From contig NZ_LFMW01000002.1 of assembly GCF_001050345.1 (NCBI RefSeq), positions 372,001 to 436,000 on the forward strand: 64,000 nucleotides of DNA, read 5' to 3'. This DNA is from Pseudomonas fildesensis (GTDB taxonomy: Bacteria; Pseudomonadota; Gammaproteobacteria; Pseudomonadales; Pseudomonadaceae). Every line of letters starts with the position of its first letter. Positions within the stretch are counted from its first letter, which is position 1. Position numbers and translations under genes: made by a program. This document shows positions 45,560 to 54,098 of the stretch, piece by piece. The notes beneath the pieces were generated by a model, which was not told the origin of the DNA, made no database searches, and worked only from the letters and a program-made list of their open reading frames with translations.

Positions 45560-46303
45560 ATGGGCGTCATCGTGATCACAGGCGGCAGCCGCGGAATCGG
45601 TGCCAGTGCCGCCGAGCATATTGCCAAAAAAGGTATGGGCGTCATCCTGACCTATAACGCCAACCCCCAGGCGGCGGCTTCGGTTGTGGAGCACATTAAG
45701 GACGCAGGTGGGAAAGCCATAGCGCTCAAGCTCGATGTCTCGGATGTTGGCAGTTTCGAGGCATTTCGCGAATCAGTAGTGGTAGCTCTGCGGGAGACGT
45801 GGAATGCCACAACGCTGAGTGGCCTGGTCAACAACGCCGGCTATGGCTTGTTCAACCCTTTGGCCTCCGTCAGCGAGGCGCAGTTCGATGACTTGTTCAA
45901 AGTGCATCTCAAAGGCCCGTTTTTTCTCACTCAGGTATTGCTGCCGCTGCTGGCGGAAGGCGCCAGTATCGTCAACCTGACCAGCGCCACTACTCGTGTA
46001 GCCACCGCCGGAGTTGCACCGTACGCCGCGTTCAAGGGCGGGCTCGAAGTGCTCACCCGCTATATGGCCAAAGAGTTTGGTGAGCGGTACATACGGGCCA
46101 ATGCTGTATCACCGGGTGCTATCCGTACTGAGCTGGGTGGCGGGCTGAACGACGAGTTCGAAGCGATGCTGGCGGCGCAAACAGCGCTTGGAAGGGTGGG
46201 TGAGCCCGAAGATGTTGCGCGGGTTATTGCCATGCTGCTGTCCGAAGAGGGCACTTGGATCAATGCCCAGACTATTGAAGTCGCCGGCGGCTACAACATC
46301 TGA
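45560..46303 (+). CDS. SDR-family oxidoreductase
   Basis: A 247-aa SDR with TGGSRGIGASAA, LVNNAGYGLF and catalytic Tyr-Lys in VAPYAAFKGGLE, but the preceding Ser block reads NLTSATTR. GAGGAAAC precedes the ATG. It shares the NNAGxGLF block with the SDR at 24265, and both pair with similar AraC genes. It is first in a run with VOC and saccharopine-dehydrogenase-like genes. Confidence 0.9.
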   Translation: MGVIVITGGSRGIGASAAEHIAKKGMGVILTYNANPQAAASVVEHIKDAGGKAIALKLDVSDVGSFEAFRESVVVALRETWNATTLSGLVNNAGYGLFNPLASVSEAQFDDLFKVHLKGPFFLTQVLLPLLAEGASIVNLTSATTRVATAGVAPYAAFKGGLEVLTRYMAKEFGERYIRANAVSPGAIRTELGGGLNDEFEAMLAAQTALGRVGEPEDVARVIAMLLSEEGTWINAQTIEVAGGYNI

Positions 46304-46321
46304 ACATACGGGGGGTACACC

Positions 46322-46723
46322 ATGCTTGATCATATTTTTTTGTCGGTAAGCGACATCGCACGCTCTATCAGTTTCTATGAGACTGTACTGAAGCCGCTGG
46401 GCATCACCGCGCGTTTGGACTACGACGGCAAGGACGGCCCACCGGGGCATCCAGACCTGAAAGGTTTTGGCAGCAATGGCCGAATGTTTTTCTGGTTGCG
46501 TGAAGGTGTATCTGGAGGGCGGGCTGTGCACGTTGGTTTCGTCGCGAACAACAAGGTAGAAGTTGATGCTGCCTACGCCGCGGCCATAGCGCACGGCGCC
46601 ATCGATAATGGCGCGCCGGGCGCCCGCTTACACTACGACCCCGATTACTACGCAGCCAATGTACTGGACCCGGATGGGTACAGCCTGGAATTCGTCTATA
46701 AAAAATGGCAACACGTCCAATGA
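46322..46723 (+). CDS. VOC/glyoxalase-like protein
   Basis: A 133-aa VOC protein: MLDHIFLSVSDIARSISFYE at the start, HVGFVANN in the middle and LDPDGYSLEFVYK at the end, with His/Glu metal-ligand candidates. It begins 18 nt after the SDR stop and overlaps the next gene by 4 nt (ATGA), so the three are co-translated. Activity unknown. Confidence 0.87.
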   Translation: MLDHIFLSVSDIARSISFYETVLKPLGITARLDYDGKDGPPGHPDLKGFGSNGRMFFWLREGVSGGRAVHVGFVANNKVEVDAAYAAAIAHGAIDNGAPGARLHYDPDYYAANVLDPDGYSLEFVYKKWQHVQ

Positions 46724-47697
46724 GCACACTTCTGATCTACGGAGCCACGGGCTACACCGGTCGTATGGCGGCCAAGCGGGCAAAAGCGCTTGATCTGAAT
46801 TTTGAAATCGCAGGGCGCAGCAAGCAGCAGCTTGCGACCCTTGCAGCGCAGTTGGACGTGCCATATCGAGTGTTCGATGCTGGCGCAGTTCTCGAAACTG
46901 ATCTGTCTGGCATCTCGGTATTACTAAACTTCGCGGGGCCATTCGCGCAAACAGCAGAGCCATTGATGAACGCGTGCATCAAGTCTGGGGTCGACTATCT
47001 GGACATCACCGCCGAGATCAACGTTTACCGGCTGGCTGAGAGGCTGGGCGTTCAAGCCGCTGCCAATAAGGTCATGCTTTTGCCAGGCGTTGGTTGGGAC
47101 GTCGTCCCCACTGATTCGCTGGCGGTGCAGGTTGCTAGGCGCGTTGAAAAGCCGCTTGCAATGAGCATCGCACTTCAGGTCCCAGGATCAATGTCCCGTG
47201 GGTCGGCCATGAGCGTTAGTGAGATCATCGGTGCAGGCCTACTCGCAAGGGTGGACGGCGAATTGGTTATGGCGCCCGATGCGACGCCACGGGACTTTGA
47301 CTTTGGTCAGGGGCCGGTCCTTTGCGTGCCGCTTTCTTTCGGTGACCTGGTCACAGGCTGGCATTCGACGGGCATTCCTAATATCGCGATGTATGTGAAT
47401 ATCGCGGGCGATGCGTTTCCAGAAGGTGATCTGTCGCAACTGCCTGACGGACCCACGGCAGAACAACGGGATGCGCATCGCGCCCGCGCAGTGGTTGAGG
47501 TCATAGGCGCTGATGGAGTAACCGCAACGTCTGTGATCGAAACCGTGAACGGCTATTCCTATACGCCATTGGCAGCGGTGGAAGCTGCGCGCCGGGTATT
47601 GAACGGTGAACGGCGCCCGGGATTTGCGACACCGGCCACGGTCTTCGGAGATGGATTTGCCGAGAGCATTGCCGGGACGATAATTACCGACTTCTAA
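46720..47697 (+). CDS. Saccharopine dehydrogenase-like NAD(P) oxidoreductase
   Basis: A 325-aa protein whose N-terminal Rossmann motif GATGYTGRMAAKRA (about 8-21) and LNFAGPFAQTAEPLMNACIK match the saccharopine-dehydrogenase/trans-enoyl-reductase-like family. Substrate unknown. The ATGA overlap with the VOC gene supports the ATG at 46720. Last gene of the unit. Confidence 0.85.
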   Translation: MSTLLIYGATGYTGRMAAKRAKALDLNFEIAGRSKQQLATLAAQLDVPYRVFDAGAVLETDLSGISVLLNFAGPFAQTAEPLMNACIKSGVDYLDITAEINVYRLAERLGVQAAANKVMLLPGVGWDVVPTDSLAVQVARRVEKPLAMSIALQVPGSMSRGSAMSVSEIIGAGLLARVDGELVMAPDATPRDFDFGQGPVLCVPLSFGDLVTGWHSTGIPNIAMYVNIAGDAFPEGDLSQLPDGPTAEQRDAHRARAVVEVIGADGVTATSVIETVNGYSYTPLAAVEAARRVLNGERRPGFATPATVFGDGFAESIAGTIITDF

Positions 47698-47849
47698 CGT
47701 GGTGCTAGCGATTCAAATGGCCGCTGTACGCTCTGTAGCGGAGGCGGGCGGACTAAATCTCGCAGCATCGCACGCAGACGGCAGGCCAAAAAACCGTGAG
47801 TACGCTCGGTTGAATTACGAGGCGCTTTTATACCCCTCCGTATTGGTGA

Positions 47850-47915
47850 CCTGCCGCTTCTGGCCGATCGCTGCATCTCATGAAGGGCTGCAATCGACCC
47901 CAAGCGGACACTCCA
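47850..47915. repeat. Dispersed palindromic repeat, copy G
   Basis: CCGCTTCTGGCCGATCGCTG (left half) and GGGCTGCAATCGACCCCAAG then CGGACACTC (right half) flank an ATGAA centre. A further half-unit TTTTCGGCCAGAAGCGCGGT lies at 47967-47988, touching the next gene. Confidence 0.65.
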
Positions 47916-47987
47916 CTGATGCCAGGCAGGTAGTGCGAGATGTGCGGCGCCGAGCCGATAAACGAATGTTTTCGGCCAGAAGCGCGG

Positions 47988-48410
47988 TTAGGCCTCTGCT
48001 TTAATCAGCACGCCACTCTTAACCCGAGCATCCAGCATCGCGGAAAATTCCTCAAAATCGTGCGCGGACTCCGGGGCAACGTACATCAAGTTGCCAAAGT
48101 GGTCTGCGTAGTCGTGAAGGTAAAGGCCACGGCTCCCGTAATAGTGCTGTGCGATCGCATTCCCAGCGTCGTTCAAGTCCTCCTCAGTAAATTTGCCATC
48201 GCAATACCTGAAGAGAAATTCGGTGGCGGAGAGTTCGCCGCTGATCACGTGGGCGACGGCTTCAGGCTCTTCCTCGACATGAAAGTCGCCAGCCCAGCCT
48301 CTAACAAAACACCATCTCATGAAAAGCGCTATGTGTGTGCCGCCATGCTCCTGTGGTTGGCCTGCTGGAAAGTCTCCGCCATGGTGCCAGCTTGCATCAT
48401 CGTACTTCAT
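47988..48410 (-). CDS. DUF7832 protein, immunity-like
   Basis: A 140-aa acidic cytosolic protein starting MKYDDASWHHGGDFP, with GGTHIALFMRW and GNAIAQHYYGSRGLYLHDYA, the pattern of the DUF7832 family, which often sits beside polymorphic toxin genes. No toxin gene adjoins here, so it may be an orphan immunity protein. Repeat copy G borders it. Confidence 0.7.
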   Translation of the reverse strand: MKYDDASWHHGGDFPAGQPQEHGGTHIALFMRWCFVRGWAGDFHVEEEPEAVAHVISGELSATEFLFRYCDGKFTEEDLNDAGNAIAQHYYGSRGLYLHDYADHFGNLMYVAPESAHDFEEFSAMLDARVKSGVLIKAEA

Positions 48411-48477
48411 GGGCGTCCTTGAGATGTTTTGCGTTGAAAAGGGGCTTGATTTATCACGTTCTCGCAGGGATAGGGTA

Positions 48478-48850
48478 GGTCTGTTTTCACTTCGCTATCA
48501 GGGCCTGGAGCTGATAGCCAGCGTTGATGCCACACCGAACCTGACAGTGGAAGGTAGCGTCATGTCACTGGACTCGGCCTACCACGATGCGGGGGATGTT
48601 CGTGCACACCGGCGCCCAGCGCATCGGCGAAATGGCGGTGGATTCGGGCAACGTGCATACCCTGCCGGCCTACAGCCTGTTCGATGCCGGGGGCGGCTAT
48701 CGTCTGCGTCTGGGCGATGGTCGTGCGCTGACCTTGGGTGCCAACGTCACCAACCTGGCCAACAAAAAGTACTGGACCTACTACCAGGAAAACTACCTGC
48801 AGCCGGGTTCGCCACGTACTTTAAGCCTCAATACCCGCTATGACTTCTAG
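48478..48850 (+). pseudogene. TonB-dependent receptor relic (C-terminal strands)
   Basis: Two beta-barrel pieces remain in different frames. GLFSLRYQGLELIASVDATP and LTVEGSVMSLDSAYHDAG (48478-48590) joins, after a frame change, MFVHTGAQRIGEM...LPAYSLFDAGGGYRLR...NVTNLANKKYW and the final RYDF (to 48850). The plug and most of the barrel are missing, so the receptor is dead. It ends 8 nt before the phosphatase gene. Confidence 0.85.
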
Positions 48851-48857
48851 GCCCGTG

Positions 48858-50123
48858 ATGATGAAATCGACTTTGTTGAAGTATGCGGGTTTGGCGCTGG
48901 GCGCGTGCCTGGCGCTTCCATCGGTGGCCGCGCCTCTGGACACCACCGGCCTGCGCCTGGACAAGGTGGTACTGGTGATGCGCCACGGTATCCGCCCGGC
49001 TACCAATACCGCCGAGTTGCAAGGCTGGTCGGCCAAGACCTGGCCTGCGTTTGGTGCCCGCGACGGTCAGTTGACCGCCCATGGCCGCGCTGCCACCGTG
49101 CTGCTGGGCCAATGGCAACGCCACACGCTGGATTCGCTCGGCCTGTTCAAGGCGGGGCAGTGCCCGCAGGCGGGGGATGCCTACGTGTGGTCCAGCCCGG
49201 TAGCGCGTACCCAGGCCACCAGTGCGGCGTTGGTAAAGGGGATGTTCCCGGGCTGCAACGTAGCAATACACCATGGGCGTGAGAGTGAAGACCAGCTGTT
49301 CCACGGCGGCGAAAACGGCCTGGCACCACTGGACCCGGCGCGCACCCAGGCGGCGATGCTGGCAGCCATGGGTGGCAGCGTCGACGCAGCTCGCGAGCGC
49401 TTTGCCGCGCCGGTGCTGGCCATGCAGCAATTGGTAGGCGTGCCGACGCCCTGCGGGAAAAAGACCTGTACCCTGAGCGAGCAACCCTGGACGCTGAAAG
49501 AGAAGGAAGGCGTCACCAAGCTCAGCGGTCCGTTGAGTGTGGGCGCGGCCATGAGCGAAACCTTCCGCATGCAATACGCCGAAGGCTTGCCACTGGACCA
49601 GGTGGCGTTTGGCGAAGGGCGCACCGCCGCAGACGTATCGCGCTTGATGGCCTTGCGTTCGGGCAAATACGCGCTGAGCAATCACGTACCTTACATCGCC
49701 CAGCGGGGTGCTTCGCAATTGCTCGGACAAATCCTCCTTGCCCTGCAACCGACATCCGTGGGCAGCCCGCCGGGTACCAAATGGTTGGCGTACGTGGGCC
49801 ACGACAGCAACATCGCGCAGTTGCGCACGCTGCTGGGCTTTGACTGGAAAATCGCCGAATACCCCGAGAATGACGCAGCGCCGGGCGGCACTATTGTGTT
49901 TGAACGCTGGGCGAACGAGCGCACAGGCGCACAGTTTGTCAGCGTTGCCTATGTGGCGCAGAGCCTGGACCAATTACGCAGTTTGTCCGATGCACCGCCG
50001 TATCAGGTGCAGTACCCAGGGTATGCGGGAGAAGGGTTGATGCCATTGAACGGGTTTGTTGCCGAGATGGAAAAGCGCATTGATCGGTCTGCGACTGAGG
50101 TACAGCACTACGACAACCCGTGA
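48858..50123 (+). CDS. Histidine acid phosphatase (AppA/phytase-like)
   Basis: A 421-aa precursor with a signal peptide (cleaved near VAA). The catalytic RHGIRP (His nucleophile) lies at about 40 and the proton-donor HD at YVGHDSNI, with several Cys for disulfides. It would release phosphate from phytate or sugar phosphates in the periplasm. Start codons at 48855 (GTG), 48858 and 48861 are close together. The TonB relic precedes it, as if a receptor-phosphatase unit had lost its receptor. Confidence 0.9.
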   Translation: MMKSTLLKYAGLALGACLALPSVAAPLDTTGLRLDKVVLVMRHGIRPATNTAELQGWSAKTWPAFGARDGQLTAHGRAATVLLGQWQRHTLDSLGLFKAGQCPQAGDAYVWSSPVARTQATSAALVKGMFPGCNVAIHHGRESEDQLFHGGENGLAPLDPARTQAAMLAAMGGSVDAARERFAAPVLAMQQLVGVPTPCGKKTCTLSEQPWTLKEKEGVTKLSGPLSVGAAMSETFRMQYAEGLPLDQVAFGEGRTAADVSRLMALRSGKYALSNHVPYIAQRGASQLLGQILLALQPTSVGSPPGTKWLAYVGHDSNIAQLRTLLGFDWKIAEYPENDAAPGGTIVFERWANERTGAQFVSVAYVAQSLDQLRSLSDAPPYQVQYPGYAGEGLMPLNGFVAEMEKRIDRSATEVQHYDNP

Positions 50124-50198
50124 TCATGGCGGTAGAAATTTTAGTGGTGCCCTGAAACTAACCCCCCGGTTGATGACTGCATAGAAGTTTGCCCTGAG

Positions 50199-50400
50199 GG
50201 TGGCGGCTGTACGCAGGTTAGTAGACCGGGGAAACACACAAAGCCGGCGCGCCGAGGGCGCCCTGCGCACAGCCACCATCAAGCACAGACAAGAACATCT
50301 GAGAAATTAGGCTTATGCACTTTATGTTGTCACTCGGGCTACTAAACCCGATCACTGAGTTTTCAGCGACCGGGCAACCTTAGAGACGCTCACTCCAGCG
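50199..50400. other. Structured intergenic element, possible ncRNA
   Basis: GGTGGCGGCTGTACGCAG (50199-50216) is imperfectly complementary to CTGCGCACAGCCACC (50263-50277), with a G/C-rich inner stem (GGCGCGCC). Further on, GTCACTCGGGCTACTAAACC and ...GATCACTGAG, then GCGACCGGGC form another possible fold. No protein frame with codon bias is seen between 50124 and 50470. This could be a small RNA or a mobile repeat. Confidence 0.35.
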
Positions 50401-50470
50401 CACGAGCCGGCGGATTCTGACGCAACTGTAGGCAACGGAGTAAGGCGCTGTCGCCGTGCACTTCCTCGTT

Positions 50471-51721
50471 TCACGGCTTGTTGTAGGACATGTACTCATT
50501 CTGCAAAACAATATGGTCCGCCACGTACTTCGCATCGTGCCAAACCCCATAGATAAACGATGACGCGCGGTTCACCAGGTTCGGCAACCCCAGGAAGTAA
50601 ATGCCGCTCTGCGCCGATATCCCACGCTTGTGGAACGGCTCGCCTTTTTCGTCAAACGCATCCACTTGCAGCCAGCTGAAATCAAACTTGAAACCGGTCG
50701 CCCAGAGGATGGTGGTCACGCCAGCTTTAGCCAAATCCAGGCTCAGGATAGGGTTGACCAGGCATTCCGGGTCGGGCAGCAGTTCCCAGGCCGTGGGTTC
50801 CAGGGGGAACGGTAAGCCGTTGGCCTCAATGTAGGCGTCTGCATCGCGCAGCACGTCGAAGTACGCGCGGTCGCCTTCGGCCACGTTGTCGGCCAGGCCC
50901 GGTTGGAAGGTCATGACGCCGTCGTTCCAGTCCTGGGTGACGCCCACCAGGTGGATGCCTTGGTGCGCCAGGCGGCGGAAGTCCACAGTCTTACCGCCTT
51001 CGTAGCCACTGACCGCAAAGGCCACATGCTTTTTCTTCGGCTGGATTTTGACTTCGTCCCACAGGCCCAGGGCGCCGAGCCACCAGCAGTAGTCGCGGCC
51101 GCGGTAGGCGCGGGGCGGGCGGTAGTGTTCGCCGACGGAGAGGTAGACGGTTTTGCCGGCCTTTTGCAGTTCTTCGGCGATTTGCGATCCGGAGGCACCT
51201 GCGCCGACAACCAGTACGGCGCCTTCGGGCAGTTGGCCGGGGTTTTTGTAGGCGCAGGAATGCAGTTGGTGAATGGGTGCGGTGGTGGGGACGATGTTGG
51301 GGGTGGAGGGGTGTTGGAACGGGCCGGTGGCGGCGACCACGTTGGCGGCTTCAAACACGCCGGCCGAGGTGGTGACTTTGAAGCCGGGGCGGCCCACGTG
51401 GCGTTCCACTTGGTGCACTTCGACGCCGGTGCGTACCGGGGCCTGCAACTTGTCGACGTAGGCTTCGAAGTAGTCGGCCATGCGTTCCTTGGGGGGGAAG
51501 GCTTCGGGGGAGATGCCTTCGAATGTGAGGCCGGGGAAGCGGTCGTGCCAGGCCGGGCCGTTGGCGACGAGGGAGTCCCAGCGTTCGGAGCGCCAGCGTT
51601 CGGCGATGCGGTGGCGTTCCAGGACGATGTGCGGCACGCCCATGAGGGAAAGGTGCTCGCTCATGGCGACGCCGGCCTGGCCTGCGCCGACGACCAGGGT
51701 GTTGATGGTTTCTACTGACAT
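50471..51721 (-). CDS. Flavin-containing monooxygenase
   Basis: A 416-aa FAD/NADPH enzyme: the FAD motif VVGAGQAGVAMSEHL (about 10-24) and second dinucleotide site VVGAGASGSQIAEEL, with a WHDRFPG signature-like segment. It may do Baeyer-Villiger or N/S-oxygenation. It is the last gene of the left wing (RidA-like, quinone-reductase-like, AroQ-like, this), separated by REP repeats. The start at 51721 was chosen from the family N-terminus. Confidence 0.87.
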   Translation of the reverse strand: MSVETINTLVVGAGQAGVAMSEHLSLMGVPHIVLERHRIAERWRSERWDSLVANGPAWHDRFPGLTFEGISPEAFPPKERMADYFEAYVDKLQAPVRTGVEVHQVERHVGRPGFKVTTSAGVFEAANVVAATGPFQHPSTPNIVPTTAPIHQLHSCAYKNPGQLPEGAVLVVGAGASGSQIAEELQKAGKTVYLSVGEHYRPPRAYRGRDYCWWLGALGLWDEVKIQPKKKHVAFAVSGYEGGKTVDFRRLAHQGIHLVGVTQDWNDGVMTFQPGLADNVAEGDRAYFDVLRDADAYIEANGLPFPLEPTAWELLPDPECLVNPILSLDLAKAGVTTILWATGFKFDFSWLQVDAFDEKGEPFHKRGISAQSGIYFLGLPNLVNRASSFIYGVWHDAKYVADHIVLQNEYMSYNKP

Positions 51722-51783
51722 GGGCGTTTCCTGGAAAGTAGTTAGGCGTTTTTGAACGCAGTAATGAGGTGAAAGCAAATCTC

Positions 51784-52046
51784 TTGGGGTGAGCGGGTTT
51801 GCTGTGGTTGCCGGGCTTGTTGTGGTGAATGAGCTTGTTGTGGTGAACCGGTTTCCTGTGGCGAGCGGGGCTGTTGTGGCGAGCGGGCTTGCCCCGCGTT
51901 GGGCTGCGGAGCGGCCCCAAAACCTGCCAATGAGTTCTGGCTGAAAGAATGCGGTGACTGGATTAGGGCCGCTTCGCGCCCCAACGCGGGGCAAGCCCGC
52001 TCGCCACATGAAGCCCGCTCGCCACAACAAGCCCGCTCGCCACACA
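51784..52046. repeat. REP-type inverted pair with tandem half units
   Basis: TGTGGCGAGCGGGCTTGCCC..GTTGGG (51875-51903) is the exact complement of 51980-52008 (29 bp). Half units TGTGGCGAGCGGG and AAGCCCGCTCGCCACA recur three times on each side. This matches the Pseudomonas REP/REPIN type. It fills the gap between the AroQ-like stop and the flavin monooxygenase start. Confidence 0.9.
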
Positions 52047-52047
52047 T

Positions 52048-52488
52048 TTATGTTTTGAGAAGATCGGCCACGGCCGTGAGTGCCAGTTGGTAACCCAGCG
52101 CCCCCAGGCCTGCGATCACGCCGGTGGCGGCCTTGGATACGTAGGAGTGATGCCGGAAGTTCTCGCGCTTCCAGAGGTTGCTCATGTGCGCTTCGATGAT
52201 CGGGCCGTCGAAGGCCAGCAGCGCGTCGAGGATCGGCACCGAGCTGTAGCTCAGGCCGGCGGCGTTGATCACGATGGCGTCGGCGTTCAGCCGCGCTTCT
52301 TGTATCCAGTCCACCAGCACGCCTTCGTGGTTGCTCTGGCGAAAGTCCAGGCTCAGGCCCAGTTCAACGGCGTGGCGCTGGCAGCGTGCTTCGATGCTGG
52401 CGAAGCTTTCGCTGCCGTAGGTGCCGCTCTTGTCCAGCCCGTAGAGGTTGGCGTTGGGCCCGTTGAGGAAAAACACGCGGTGGGGCAT
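52048..52488 (-). CDS. AroQ-like protein with altered active site
   Basis: A 146-aa type II 3-dehydroquinate dehydratase fold. Family residues Asn12, Tyr24, Asn75, QSNHEG, His in EAHMSN and RENFRHHSY are conserved. However the loop Arg19 is Asp19 (GLDKSGTYG) and His81 is Tyr81 (GLSYSS). True AroQ enzymes need the loop Arg for enolate formation, so this copy may have another dehydratase or lyase role in the catabolic cluster. It is 14 nt downstream of the quinone-reductase-like gene. Confidence 0.85.
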   Translation of the reverse strand: MPHRVFFLNGPNANLYGLDKSGTYGSESFASIEARCQRHAVELGLSLDFRQSNHEGVLVDWIQEARLNADAIVINAAGLSYSSVPILDALLAFDGPIIEAHMSNLWKRENFRHHSYVSKAATGVIAGLGALGYQLALTAVADLLKT

Positions 52489-52502
52489 GGGGGCACTCCA
52501 GG

Positions 52503-53483
52503 TTATTCAGCGACGGTCAGCAGGACTTTGCCGACGTTGGCATTGGCTTCCAGCAGCCGGTGAGCATCGGCTGCTTGAGAAAGCGGCAACTGCGCATGGA
52601 TCTGCGGGCTGACCAGGCCGGAGGCCAGCCAGGGCAAAAAACGTGAACGGATGCATACCGCCAAGCGGGCTTTTTCGGCGTGACTTTTGGGGCGCAGAGT
52701 CGAGGACGTGAGGCTGAGGTTTTTGCGCATCAACACCTGTAAATCCAGTTCGATGTTCGCGCCTTGCAGGAACGACAAACTCACATGCCGCCCGCCCATC
52801 GCCATGGCCGCCAGGTTGCGCGCCACGTACGGTCCGCCGACGTTATCCAGCACCACGTCGACGCCGCGTCCTTCGGTGCAGTCATTCACTACCTCGACGA
52901 AGTCCTCGATGTGCCGGTCGACCGCGCGCCACACGCCCAGCGCTTGCAGCATCGCGACTTTCTGCGGGCCACCGGCGGTGGCGATCACGCGCGCGCCGGC
53001 GGCATGCGCGCACTGCACGGCGAAGCTGCCGACGCCACTCGCGGCGCTGTGGATCAGCACCGTGTCGCCGCTGCGCAGGCGCCCCAGTTCAAACAGGTTG
53101 TGCCATACCGTGAAGGCCGCTTCGGGAATACCGGCAGCACTCTGCAGCGACAACCCCACCGGCACCGGCAGGCAATGCGCCGCCTGGGCCACGCAGTATT
53201 CGGCGTAGCCTCCGCCATTGAGCAAGGCCATCACGCGGTCGCCTACCGCAAACTCGTCCACCTCGCGGCCCACTTCGACCACAATGCCCGCTGCTTCCAG
53301 CCCCAGTACATCGGTGACACCGGGGGGCGTGGGCGCGCCGCTGCGTTGCATCAAGTCCGGGCGATTAACCCCGGCAGCTGCGACACGGATCAGCACTTCA
53401 CCGGCTTGCAAACCCGGCACCGGGCGCTCGACTAACTGCAGCACCTCAGGCCCGCCGGGCTCACGGGCAATCACGGCCTTCAT
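52503..53483 (-). CDS. Quinone oxidoreductase-like (MDR, zinc-free)
   Basis: A 326-aa protein of the zinc-free medium-chain dehydrogenase family: AGVNRPDLMQRSG, VLGLEAAGIVVEVG, NADPH motif SAASGVGSFAVQ and a C-terminal LLEANANVGKVLL. It probably reduces a quinone or enone with NADPH. The ATG at 53483 overlaps the RidA-like stop (ATGA). Second gene of the left wing. Confidence 0.9.
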   Translation of the reverse strand: MKAVIAREPGGPEVLQLVERPVPGLQAGEVLIRVAAAGVNRPDLMQRSGAPTPPGVTDVLGLEAAGIVVEVGREVDEFAVGDRVMALLNGGGYAEYCVAQAAHCLPVPVGLSLQSAAGIPEAAFTVWHNLFELGRLRSGDTVLIHSAASGVGSFAVQCAHAAGARVIATAGGPQKVAMLQALGVWRAVDRHIEDFVEVVNDCTEGRGVDVVLDNVGGPYVARNLAAMAMGGRHVSLSFLQGANIELDLQVLMRKNLSLTSSTLRPKSHAEKARLAVCIRSRFLPWLASGLVSPQIHAQLPLSQAADAHRLLEANANVGKVLLTVAE

Positions 53484-53902
53484 ACGGTCCAATCGTCCGG
53501 CACGACGGCGATCACATCGATCTCCATCAGCCATTCCGGCTGGCCCAGGCCCGAAATCACCAGCCCGGTGGAGATCGGGAATACGCCCTTGAGCCATTTG
53601 CCGACCTCCTGGTACACCGGCTCGCGGTAGCGCGGGTCGATCAGGTAGGTGGTGGTCTTGACGATGTGCGACAGGTCGGACCCCGCCTCTTCAAGCAGTT
53701 GCTTGACGTTTTTCATCGCTTGTTCGGCCTGGGCGCGCGGGTCGCCGAGGCCGACCAGGTTGCCGTCGAAATCGGTGCCGATCTGGCCGCGTACGTACAC
53801 GGTGTTGCCGGCGCGCACGGCCTGGCACAGGTCGTTGTCCAGCGCCTGGTTGGGGTAGGTCTGTTTGGTGTTGAACATGCGGATACGGGTGTGGGTGGGC
53901 AT
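53480..53902 (-). CDS. RidA/YjgF-family protein lacking catalytic Arg
   Basis: A 140-aa Rid-fold protein: YVRGQIGTDFDGNLV and EQAMKNVKQLLEEAGSDLSH are conserved. The position of the RidA deaminase Arg reads FPISTGLVISGL rather than P-A-R-T-T-V, so 2-imino acid deaminase activity is doubtful. This places it in the non-RidA Rid subgroups, which often sit in catabolic clusters. First gene of the left wing, divergent from LysR. Confidence 0.88.
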   Translation of the reverse strand: MPTHTRIRMFNTKQTYPNQALDNDLCQAVRAGNTVYVRGQIGTDFDGNLVGLGDPRAQAEQAMKNVKQLLEEAGSDLSHIVKTTTYLIDPRYREPVYQEVGKWLKGVFPISTGLVISGLGQPEWLMEIDVIAVVPDDWTV

Positions 53903-54098
53903 GGCGAACGACTCGTCAGAAGCGGGATGCAGCCAGCTTCACATCGCGCCTCCCATCACGAAACCAGCATTTGCGCGGGGTAGTGCTTAGGAAAAACCGA
54001 AGCCCGTGCAGGTCATCGCCTGGCACAGGTCCCGCGCGCATCCCGGCATGAACCCTGCAACGCGGTGCCCATACAGTCATTACCGAGGTACAGGCCTG

